DNA of 7,159 nucleotides from Alphaproteobacteria bacterium (GTDB taxonomy: Bacteria > Pseudomonadota > Alphaproteobacteria > Rhizobiales > Aestuariivirgaceae), in NCBI GenBank assembly GCA_024279045.1, contig JAJRRZ010000168.1, positions 1-7,159 of the forward strand, written 5' to 3'. The translations under genes were made by a program, and so were the position numbers. A model generated the notes under the pieces. It did not search any database, was not told the origin of the DNA, and worked only from the letters and a program-made list of their open reading frames with translations. Shown in pieces: positions 1-6,294 of the stretch (position 1 is the first letter of the stretch; each line of letters begins with the position of its first letter).

Positions 1-158
1 AGGGCACGGGTCTGGGGCTTTCCATCAGCTATGCCCTGGCCACGGAACAGTGTGGCGGCGCATTGACGGCGCGTAATCATCCCGGGGGTGGCGCGGAGTT
101 CACGCTGGAATTGCCGGAAACGCCGCCGGCGGTTGCTGCGCAGGAGAGCTCGTCATGA
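1..158 (+). CDS. hupT: Sensor histidine kinase, C-terminal end (HupT/HoxJ-like), partial
   Basis: The codons from position 3 to the TGA at 156-158 encode the last 51 residues of a protein that starts before the window. The fragment opens with GTGLGLSI, the G2 box of the HATPase_c ATP-binding domain of histidine kinases. It continues with the usual closing strands, ending near GGGAEFTLELP, and then a short Pro/Ala/Ser-rich tail. In hydrogen-sensing systems this kinase (HupT in Rhodobacter, HoxJ in Ralstonia) binds the regulatory hydrogenase and phosphorylates or dephosphorylates the response regulator HupR/HoxA. That identity rests on the next two genes: the fragment alone shows only a histidine kinase. 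The stop codon overlaps the hupU start by 4 nt (ATGA), indicating translational coupling. The PAS and dimerisation domains, if present, lie outside the window. Confidence 0.85.
   Translation, partial: GTGLGLSISYALATEQCGGALTARNHPGGGAEFTLELPETPPAVAAQESSS
142..147 (+). promoter_or_regulatory. Ribosome binding site for hupU
   Basis: AGGAGA lies 7 nt before the ATG at 155, inside the kinase coding sequence. It supports the start that overlaps the kinase stop codon. Confidence 0.7.
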
Positions 159-1204
159 CCGGGCATGTCGCACATGGTGGTGCTGGCAAAGCTGCCGGCA
201 ACAGGCCGCGCACCCTGTTGTGGTTGCAATCCGGCGGCTGTGGCGGATGTTCCATGTCGCTGCTCAACGCCGAGCATCCGACGCTGTTCGAGGCCTTGCG
301 GATGGCCGGCATCGAGCTGCTGTGGCATCCGTCGCTGAGTGAGCGCAGCGGCGGGGATTTCATCGCCTTGCTGGAGGACATCGTGGCCGGACGGCAGCGG
401 CTGGATATCCTGTGTCTGGAAGGTTCGGTGATGTGCGGCCCCAACGGCACGGGACGTTTCCACATGCTGGCCGGCACGGGGCGGCCCATGCGCGACTGGA
501 TTGCCGATCTGGCGCAGGTGGCAGGTACGGTGGTGGCGGTGGGCAGTTGCGCGGCCTTCGGCGGGATGACGGCGGCTGGATGCAACCCCGGCGAGGCTTG
601 CGGCCTGCAATATGACGGAAACCGGCGCGGGGGCCTGTTGGGTGAGGACTTTCGCGCCAGGGACGGGCTGCCGGTGGTCAACATTGCCGGTTGTCCGACG
701 CATCCGGACTGGGTGTTGCAGACGCTGGCGCTGCTGGCGGCGGACGAGCTGGCCGAACAGCGCGACCTGGACGAACTCGCCCGCCCGCGCTTCTACACGG
801 ATCATCTGGTGCATCATGGCTGCCCGCGCAACGAATACTACGAGTTCAAGGCCAGCGCCGAACGTCCCGGCGAACTGGGCTGCATGATGGAGCACATGGG
901 CTGCCTGGGCACCCAGGCGCGGGCGGACTGCAACATTCGTCCCTGGAATGGTGGTGGCTCGTGCCTGAAGGGCGGGCATGCCTGCATCAACTGCACCGCG
1001 CCGGGCTTCGAAACGCCCGCGCACCCCTTTCAGCAGACACCGAAGATCGCCGGCATACCGGTTGGCCTGCCCAGCGACATGCCGAAGGCCTGGTTCGTGG
1101 CGCTGGCCTCGCTGGCCAAGGCCGCAACGCCGGAACGCCTGCGCCGCAACGCCACCAGCGAGCAGGTGCGCGTGCCGCCCACTGGCGGGAGGAAGACACC
1201 ATGA
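155..1204 (+). CDS. hupU: Regulatory [NiFe]-hydrogenase (H2 sensor) small subunit HupU/HoxB
   Basis: This 349-residue iron-sulfur subunit relays electrons from the [NiFe] site in HupV and helps signal H2 presence to the kinase. The proximal cluster ligands are visible as C29 and C32 (CGGC), C132 (GSCAA) and C180 (GCPTHP). The distal cluster ligands are H220, C223, C243 and C250. The medial cluster ligands are C259, C277 and C280, whose 18- and 3-residue spacing equals that of standard small subunits. An extra C270 could be a fourth medial ligand. There is no twin-arginine signal peptide: the cluster motif begins about 29 residues in, so the protein should stay in the cytoplasm, unlike energy-conserving uptake enzymes. 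About 69 residues follow the last cysteine; a C-terminal extension in HoxB is known to matter for assembly with the kinase. The ATG overlaps the kinase stop, and the TGA overlaps the hupV start. Confidence 0.95.
   Translation: MTGHVAHGGAGKAAGNRPRTLLWLQSGGCGGCSMSLLNAEHPTLFEALRMAGIELLWHPSLSERSGGDFIALLEDIVAGRQRLDILCLEGSVMCGPNGTGRFHMLAGTGRPMRDWIADLAQVAGTVVAVGSCAAFGGMTAAGCNPGEACGLQYDGNRRGGLLGEDFRARDGLPVVNIAGCPTHPDWVLQTLALLAADELAEQRDLDELARPRFYTDHLVHHGCPRNEYYEFKASAERPGELGCMMEHMGCLGTQARADCNIRPWNGGGSCLKGGHACINCTAPGFETPAHPFQQTPKIAGIPVGLPSDMPKAWFVALASLAKAATPERLRRNATSEQVRVPPTGGRKTP
1187..1193 (+). promoter_or_regulatory. Ribosome binding site for hupV
   Basis: GGGAGGA ends 7 nt before the ATG at 1201, within the hupU C-terminal codons. 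It fixes the hupV start: the open frame extends upstream to 691, but that part is only a shadow of hupU. Confidence 0.75.
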
Positions 1205-2757
1205 ACCGGCAGGGTCGCATCGCCGCAGGCGCTGGCGGGCAAGAGCTGGCCACCGGGGCGGTTGGCGCCACCGGAGAGGGCAGCGCTTCCGCACGGCGGA
1301 TCGTTGCCGGGCCGTTCAACCGGGTGGAAGGCGATGTCGAGGTCGTGCTGGAGATTGCCGATGGGCGGGTGCGGCAAGCGCGGGTGCATGCGCCGCTGTT
1401 TCGTGGGTTCGAGCTGATGCTGCATGGCCGCGACCCGCGCGACGCACTGGCCTATGTGCCGCGCATCTGCGGCATCTGTTCGGTGTCGCAATCGATGGCG
1501 GCGGCGGCGGCGCTGGCCGATGCCATGAACCTGCGGCCCGCCGCCAATGGCCGGATTGCCGCCAACCTGGTGCTGGCCTGCGAGAACGTGGCCGATCACA
1601 TAACCCATTTCTACCTGTTCTTCATGCCCGATTTCGCCAGCAAGCAGTATGCCGGTCGTGGCTGGCACGAGGAGGTGTGCGCGCGTTTCGTGGCGCAGAG
1701 CGGCGCGGCTGCGCAAGAGGTGCTGCCGGCGCGGGCGCAGTGGATGCACATCACCGGCCTGCTGGCTGGCAAGTGGCCGCATACGCTGGCCATTCAGCCG
1801 GGGGGCACGACGCGGCCCGTTTCCGCTGCCGAAAAGATGCGCCTGCGGCAGATCATCAAGCGGTTTCGCCAGTTCCTGGAGCAGGTGTTGTTCGCCGCGC
1901 CGCTGGAGGAGGTGGCGGCCCTGCAGGACGTGCAGGCCCTGGAGCATTTCGTGCAGCGGCATGCGGACGGAGATTTTGCCCGGTTTGTGCAACTGGCCGA
2001 TGACCTGGCATTGCACGAGGTGGGGCGCGGCCCGGCTCGCTTCATGAGCTTCGGGGCCCATGAAGCGCCCGGCGAGGCGCACGGGGATGGTGCGCATCTG
2101 TTTGCGCGCGGTGTGTTCGCCAATGGCGTGGTGCAGCCGCTCGACGAGCAGGCCATTGCCGAAGATGCCAGCCATGCCTGGCTTGGAGCCGACCGTGCGG
2201 CGACGCACCCCTTCGATGGCGCCACCCTGCCGGAGGCCGACAAGGCCGGGGCATATACCTGGAGCAAGGCGCCTCGGTTGAATGGTGAAGTGGTGGAAGT
2301 GGGGGCGCTGGCGCGGCAGGTGGTGGATGGCCAGCCGCTGGCGTGCGCCCTGCTGGACGATGCCGGAAGAGGCAGCGTGCTGGCGCGGGTGGTGGCGCGA
2401 CTGTTGGAGGTGGCGCGCATTGTGCCGGCGATGGAGCGCTGGGTGGCGGCGCTGGCCCCCGATGGCGGGTTCTGCACCCATGGAGAAATGCCGCAGGAAG
2501 CACGGGGCGCCGGGCTGGTGGAAGCGGCGCGGGGCAGCCTGGGGCATTGGCTGGTGGTGCGCAACGGGCGTATCCTGAACTACCAGATCGTGGCGCCGAC
2601 CACGTGGAACTTCTCGCCACGTGATGCCGCCGGGCGACCCGGTGCGCTGGAACAGGCCCTGGAAGGGCTGGCAGTGGACGACGCCGCGGCAGATGATGTG
2701 CGCATCCAGCATGTGGTGCGCTCGTTCGACCCGTGCATGGTGTGCACGGTGCACTGA
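1201..2757 (+). CDS. hupV: Regulatory [NiFe]-hydrogenase (H2 sensor) large subunit HupV/HoxC
   Basis: This 518-residue subunit holds the [NiFe] active site of the H2 sensor. The N-terminal signature GPFNRVEGD is at residues 38-46. The first metal-binding pair is C90 and C93 in RICGICSVSQS, and the second is C512 and C515 in DPCMVCTVH at the extreme C-terminus. The protein stops directly after the conserved His518, so there is no C-terminal peptide for a maturation protease to remove. This is typical of sensor hydrogenases and unlike catalytic ones. I92 and F140, 48 residues apart, match the bulky gas-channel pair of known sensors (Ile62/Phe110 in Ralstonia HoxC), where most hydrogenases have Val and Leu. 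About 33 Gly/Ala-rich residues precede the first conserved segment, making this longer at the N-terminus than the homologues I recall. No later start codon is available before that segment, so 1201 is kept. Confidence 0.95.
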   Translation: MNRQGRIAAGAGGQELATGAVGATGEGSASARRIVAGPFNRVEGDVEVVLEIADGRVRQARVHAPLFRGFELMLHGRDPRDALAYVPRICGICSVSQSMAAAAALADAMNLRPAANGRIAANLVLACENVADHITHFYLFFMPDFASKQYAGRGWHEEVCARFVAQSGAAAQEVLPARAQWMHITGLLAGKWPHTLAIQPGGTTRPVSAAEKMRLRQIIKRFRQFLEQVLFAAPLEEVAALQDVQALEHFVQRHADGDFARFVQLADDLALHEVGRGPARFMSFGAHEAPGEAHGDGAHLFARGVFANGVVQPLDEQAIAEDASHAWLGADRAATHPFDGATLPEADKAGAYTWSKAPRLNGEVVEVGALARQVVDGQPLACALLDDAGRGSVLARVVARLLEVARIVPAMERWVAALAPDGGFCTHGEMPQEARGAGLVEAARGSLGHWLVVRNGRILNYQIVAPTTWNFSPRDAAGRPGALEQALEGLAVDDAAADDVRIQHVVRSFDPCMVCTVH

Positions 2758-2762
2758 CGGAT

Positions 2763-2767
2763 GAAGG
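2763..2767 (+). promoter_or_regulatory. Ribosome binding site for hypF
   Basis: GAAGG lies 7 nt before the ATG at 2775, in the 17-nt gap after hupV. It favours this start over the in-frame GTG at 2733, which would add 14 residues and overlap the metal-binding end of hupV. Confidence 0.6.
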
Positions 2768-2774
2768 CGGGACG

Positions 2775-5180
2775 ATGACGGCACGGGCACGCAATATCGC
2801 CAACGCTACCACGGCCACGCGGCTGGAAGCGTGGGAAATCCGCGTGCGCGGCACGGTGCAGGGGGTGGGCTTCCGCCCCCATGTGTGGCGGCTGGCGCGC
2901 CGTTTCGGCCTGCGGGGCAGCGTGGCCAACGATGCCGATGGGGTGATCATCCGCGTGCGTGGCGAGATGGCGGCATTGCAGGCCTTCCGGCAGGCCTTGC
3001 AGACGGAAGCGCCGCCACTGGCCCGCATTGCCGAGGTGCGGCACTGTTCGCTGCCGGTGGAGCAGGTGCCGGAAGCGGACTTCCATATCGATACCACGCA
3101 GGCCGGCCCCATGCGCACGCAGGTGCCGGCGGATGCCGCGCCCTGCGCCGATTGCCTGGCCGAGCTGAACGATCCGGCCAATCGCCGCCACCGCTATCCC
3201 TTCACCAACTGCACGCATTGCGGGCCGCGGCTGACCATCATCGAGGCCATGCCCTATGACCGGCCCAACACCAGCATGGCGCGCTTTCGCATGTGTCCTG
3301 CCTGCCAGGCGGAATACGATGACCCTGCCGACCGGCGTTTTCACGCCCAGCCCAACGCCTGCCCCGAATGCGGGCCGCAGGTGTGGCTGTGTGATGCCGA
3401 AGGGGCGGAGCTGGCGCGGGGGGATGCCGCCGTGCATGAAGTGGTGCAATTGCTGCGCGCCGGGCGCATCATGGCGGTGCGTGGGGTGGGGGGCTATCAC
3501 CTGATGGTGGATGCCACCAATGCCGAAGCCGTGGCCATGCTGCGTCGCCGCAAGCATCGTCCGGCCAAGCCGCTGGCGCTGCTGGCGCGGGATGTGGCGG
3601 TGATCCGGCGCTATCGGCAGGTGTCGGCGGCAGAAGAAGAGGTGTTGCATGCGCGCGAGGCGCCCATCGTGCTGCTTGAGCGCCCGGGGGCGGAGCATCT
3701 GCCGGAAGAGATTGCGCCGGGGCTAGATGTGCTGGGCTTCATGCTGCCCATGAGCCCGTTGCATCAGTTGCTGGCGCAGGCGTTCGACACGCCGCTGGTG
3801 TGCACTTCGGCCAATCGTTCTGGCCAGCCACAATGCACCGCCAACGAGCAGGCGCTGGCCGATCTGGCGGACATTGCCGATGCCTTCCTCATGCATGACC
3901 GCGATATCGTCAACCGGGTGGATGATTCCGTCATCCGCTTCATCGATGGTGCGCCAGTGCCGTTGCGCCGCAGCCGTGGGTATGCTCCGGCGCCATTGCC
4001 GTTGCCGGAAGGCTTCGACGATCATCCGGCGGTGCTGGCCCTGGGTGGCGAGCTGAAGAACACCTTCTGCCTGTTGAAGGATGGCGAGGCCATTCTCTCC
4101 CATCACATCGGCGACCTGGAAGAAGCGCGCACCTGGGCGGACTGGCAACAGGCGCTGGCGCGTTATGAAGAGCTGTTCGCCTTTGCGCCCAATGCGCTGG
4201 CGGTGGACATGCACCCGGCCTATCGCAGCACGGCCTTCGGCGAGGAGCGAGCGATGGCGGAAGGCCTACCACTGATACAGGTGCAGCATCATCATGCGCA
4301 TCTGGCGGCGGTGATGGCCGACAACCGCCTGCCGGCAGATCATGGCCCGGTCATTGGCGTCATCCTAGATGGCATCGGCCATGGCGAGGATGGCACGGGA
4401 TGGGGGGCGGAAATATTGCTCGGCGACTATGCCGGGTACACACGCGTTGCCAGCCTGGCCCCGGCGGCCCTTGTGGGCGGCGAGGCGGCCATGCGCGAGC
4501 CGTGGCGCAACCTGGCGGCGCGGCTGCTGGCCGATGACGGGCTGCGGCGGCAGATGCATGACCTGGCCGCGCGGCTGCCGTCGCTGCGGAAGCTGCGGGA
4601 AAAGCCTCTGCCCACCATTGCGGCGATGATGGAAAAAGGGGTGAACGCGCCGCTTGCGTCTTCCGCCGGGCGCCTGTTCGATGCGGTGGCGGCATTGTTG
4701 GGTGTTGCGCCGGACAGGCAGAGCTTCGAGGGCGAGGCGGCAATGCGGCTGGAGGCGCTGGCTTGGCGCGGGCGGCGGGATGCAGCGTCGAGCGCGCGGC
4801 TGGTGCTGGCCTGGCAGGGCATGTGCGCGGATGACGGCAGGACGCAATGGCTGAACCCCGCCCCCATGCTGGCGGCCATGATGCAGGCGCTGGCGGATGG
4901 CGGGGATGCGGCTGTTCTTGCCCATGCCTTTCACGATGCACTGGTGCAGGCTTTTGCCGATGCTGCCGCGCGGGTGGCGCAAGAACATGGCTGCGAGACG
5001 GTGGCGTTGTCCGGCGGCGTGCTGCAGAACAGATTGCTGGCGGAATTGTTGTCGCAGCACTTGCATTCAGCGGGGCTTGCGGTGTTAGTGCACAGACAGG
5101 TGCCGCCCAATGATGGTGGGCTGAGCCTGGGGCAGGCGTGCATTGCCGCGCGGCGGCTGATGCAGGACGGGCAGATGTGA
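2775..5180 (+). CDS. hypF: Carbamoyltransferase HypF, hydrogenase maturation
   Basis: HypF uses carbamoyl phosphate and ATP to carbamoylate the C-terminal cysteine of HypE, the first step in making the cyanide ligands of the [NiFe] site. The 801-residue protein has the full family domain order. The acylphosphatase domain (about 18-105) carries VQGVGFR with R34 and N52. Two C4 zinc fingers follow: C124/C127/C146/C149 and C174/C177/C196/C199. All eight cysteines are offset by exactly 15 from the E. coli positions I recall. A YrdC-like domain (about 215-405) contains KHRPAKPLALL and TSANRSG. The Kae1-like carbamoyltransferase domain (about 415-795) contains H505 and H509 of the HHHAH motif, D532 in LDGIGHG and the late motif LSGGVLQNR. 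Nothing is missing, so the enzyme should be active. It sits 17 nt after hupV and 30 nt before hypC, which suggests co-transcription with the sensor genes. Confidence 0.97.
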   Translation: MTARARNIANATTATRLEAWEIRVRGTVQGVGFRPHVWRLARRFGLRGSVANDADGVIIRVRGEMAALQAFRQALQTEAPPLARIAEVRHCSLPVEQVPEADFHIDTTQAGPMRTQVPADAAPCADCLAELNDPANRRHRYPFTNCTHCGPRLTIIEAMPYDRPNTSMARFRMCPACQAEYDDPADRRFHAQPNACPECGPQVWLCDAEGAELARGDAAVHEVVQLLRAGRIMAVRGVGGYHLMVDATNAEAVAMLRRRKHRPAKPLALLARDVAVIRRYRQVSAAEEEVLHAREAPIVLLERPGAEHLPEEIAPGLDVLGFMLPMSPLHQLLAQAFDTPLVCTSANRSGQPQCTANEQALADLADIADAFLMHDRDIVNRVDDSVIRFIDGAPVPLRRSRGYAPAPLPLPEGFDDHPAVLALGGELKNTFCLLKDGEAILSHHIGDLEEARTWADWQQALARYEELFAFAPNALAVDMHPAYRSTAFGEERAMAEGLPLIQVQHHHAHLAAVMADNRLPADHGPVIGVILDGIGHGEDGTGWGAEILLGDYAGYTRVASLAPAALVGGEAAMREPWRNLAARLLADDGLRRQMHDLAARLPSLRKLREKPLPTIAAMMEKGVNAPLASSAGRLFDAVAALLGVAPDRQSFEGEAAMRLEALAWRGRRDAASSARLVLAWQGMCADDGRTQWLNPAPMLAAMMQALADGGDAAVLAHAFHDALVQAFADAAARVAQEHGCETVALSGGVLQNRLLAELLSQHLHSAGLAVLVHRQVPPNDGGLSLGQACIAARRLMQDGQM

Positions 5181-5197
5181 ACGTGGGTTCTGGATCC

Positions 5198-5202
5198 GGG
5201 AG
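5198..5202 (+). promoter_or_regulatory. Ribosome binding site for hypC
   Basis: GGGAG lies 8 nt before the ATG at 5211. It is in the 30-nt spacer after hypF (5181-5210), the longest non-coding stretch in the window, in which I see no promoter or terminator. Confidence 0.55.
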
Positions 5203-5210
5203 CGAGAGCG

Positions 5211-5549
5211 ATGTGTCTGGGCATACCTGGCGAGGTGGTGGAAATTGTCGATGCGGAGCGCAAGGTGGCGCTGGTGGATGTCTCCGGCGTGCGCCGCGAG
5301 GTGAACATCGCTTGCGTGGTAGATGATGCGCAGCCGGTGGAATCGCTGAAGGGCGAATGGGTGCTGGTGCATGTGGGCTTTGCCATGAGCCGCATCGATC
5401 CGGAGGAGGCACAGCGCACGCTGGCGCTGCTGGAGGAACTGGGCGAAGTGGAGGAAGAACTGGCCATCATGCGCGCCACGGCGCGGGAAACGGGAGGGGA
5501 CAGCGGCATGTCTGCAACGACAGCCGTGAAGGAGGAGAACAATGTCTGA
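5211..5549 (+). CDS. hypC: Hydrogenase maturation chaperone HypC
   Basis: HypC works with HypD as the scaffold on which the Fe(CN)2CO unit is built, and then delivers iron to the hydrogenase large subunit precursor. The 112-residue protein begins MCLGIPGEVVEI, with the essential C2 exposed after removal of Met1. It has an OB-fold-like beta core and the conserved LVHVGFAMS segment with H54, matching H51 of E. coli HypC. A helix with EEAQRTLALLEEL follows. The start is fixed by the need for cysteine at position 2. After residue 80 the protein runs on in an acidic, low-complexity tail of about 30 residues, longer than the roughly 75-95 residues usual for the family. The end of that tail is encoded by the DNA carrying the next gene's ribosome binding site, and the two genes overlap by 8 nt. 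Confidence 0.96.
   Translation: MCLGIPGEVVEIVDAERKVALVDVSGVRREVNIACVVDDAQPVESLKGEWVLVHVGFAMSRIDPEEAQRTLALLEELGEVEEELAIMRATARETGGDSGMSATTAVKEENNV
5529..5537 (+). promoter_or_regulatory. Strong ribosome binding site for the SIS-domain gene
   Basis: AAGGAGGAG, a near-perfect Shine-Dalgarno sequence and the strongest in the window, sits inside the last codons of hypC. Its AAGGAGG core ends 6 nt before the ATG at 5542. It argues that the isomerase is efficiently translated in its own right. Confidence 0.8.
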
Positions 5550-6294
5550 TCCGCTGGATCTGTATCCGTTTCTTTCTGGCCAGCGCAAGGACGCCAAAGA
5601 CGAACAGGCCGCCTTGCTGGAATCGGTGCGGCGCAAGGCGGCGCACAGTGTGGAGGTGAAGCAGCGCTTCTTCGAGGACAATGCCGAGGCGCTCATTGCC
5701 TGTGCGCGGGATGTGGCGGCCTGCTATCGTGATGGCGGGCGCATGTTCACCATGGGCAACGGTGGCTCCAGTTGCGATGCGGCGCATCTGGCGGTGGAAT
5801 TTCAGCACCCCGTTACCGCCGGACGCCCGGCGCTGCCGGCCATGAACCTGACCATGGACGTGCCCATGTGCACCGCCGTTTCCAACGATGTCGGCTTTCG
5901 CCACATCTTCGTGCGCCAGTTGCAGGCCCATGCCCGCAAGGGCGACGTGCTGGTGGGGTTTTCCACCAGTGGCAATTCCGACAACCTGATGGAAGCCTAC
6001 GTGAAGGCGAAGGAGCTGGGGATGCTGCGCGTGGGCTTTGCCGGCGGCGATGGCGGCGACATGCTGCGCAGCGGCCTGCTGGATCATTGCCTGGTGGTGG
6101 AAACCGACTCCATCCACCGCACCCAGGAAGTGCACGTGGCCTGCTATCATATCCTGTGGGACCTGGTGCACACCATTCTGGCTGATGATCGCGGACGCAT
6201 CGGCAGCGGCGCGGCAGCATCGGCGGTACAGTCTCAGACCCCGTCATCGGATGCGGCATTGGGTGCAGCACCAGCGAAAGGAACGGCGTCATGA
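5542..6294 (+). CDS. SIS-domain sugar-phosphate isomerase, GmhA-like, hydrogenase-linked
   Basis: This 250-residue protein is a member of the SIS (sugar isomerase) superfamily, closest in motif pattern to phosphoheptose isomerase GmhA. GmhA converts sedoheptulose 7-phosphate to D-glycero-D-manno-heptose 7-phosphate. Visible motifs are GNGGSSCDAAHLAVEF (72-87), the phosphate-binding FSTSGNSDNLMEA (140-152) and RTQEVHVACYHILWDLVH (193-210). H82, E86, Q195 and H203 match in identity and spacing the GmhA zinc/catalytic residues (H61, E65, Q172, H180 in E. coli). About 40 N-terminal residues precede the usual fold, and a 35-residue Ala/Ser-rich tail follows it. The gene overlaps hypC by 8 nt and hypD by 4 nt, so it is embedded in the maturation operon. 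No other LPS-heptose genes are nearby, so a role tied to hydrogenase is inferred, but substrate and function are unknown. I leave the symbol empty because orthology to gmhA is not shown. Confidence 0.9.
   Translation: MSDPLDLYPFLSGQRKDAKDEQAALLESVRRKAAHSVEVKQRFFEDNAEALIACARDVAACYRDGGRMFTMGNGGSSCDAAHLAVEFQHPVTAGRPALPAMNLTMDVPMCTAVSNDVGFRHIFVRQLQAHARKGDVLVGFSTSGNSDNLMEAYVKAKELGMLRVGFAGGDGGDMLRSGLLDHCLVVETDSIHRTQEVHVACYHILWDLVHTILADDRGRIGSGAAASAVQSQTPSSDAALGAAPAKGTAS
6277..6282 (+). promoter_or_regulatory. Ribosome binding site for hypD
   Basis: AAAGGA lies 8 nt before the ATG at 6291, within the low-complexity tail codons of the SIS gene. It supports the start at the ATGA overlap. Confidence 0.65.

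Noticed and set aside
691..1200. Upstream extension of the hupV frame giving a 688-residue protein
   Set aside because: The added part is the out-of-frame shadow of hupU. The ATG at 1201 has a strong ribosome binding site and the expected ATGA overlap.
77..1294. Minus-strand open frame of 405 codons opposite hupU
   Set aside because: Same GC-driven shadow: low-information composition, with the well-conserved hupU on the other strand.
1497..1516. Run of GCG repeats in hupV
   Set aside because: It encodes an alanine-rich helix after the first CxxC motif, at a position where homologues are also alanine-rich. It is ordinary high-GC coding sequence.
2733..2774. Upstream GTG start that would lengthen HypF by 14 residues
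   Set aside because: It overlaps the metal-binding end of hupV, has no better ribosome binding site, and the ATG at 2775 has a properly spaced one.
1030..2790. Long open frame of 586 codons on the minus strand opposite hupV
   Set aside because: It is the mirror of the high-GC codon pattern of hupV. The product is rich in His, Arg and Pro with no recognisable domain, and the plus strand carries a clear hydrogenase subunit.
2580..3698. Minus-strand open frame of 372 codons spanning the hupV-hypF junction
   Set aside because: It lies opposite the conserved ends of two genuine genes and shows no family motif.
5188..5203. Imperfect palindrome around GGATCC between hypF and hypC, considered as a hairpin terminator or operator
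   Set aside because: The symmetry leaves no loop, relies on wobble pairs and has no following T run, so it is most likely chance.
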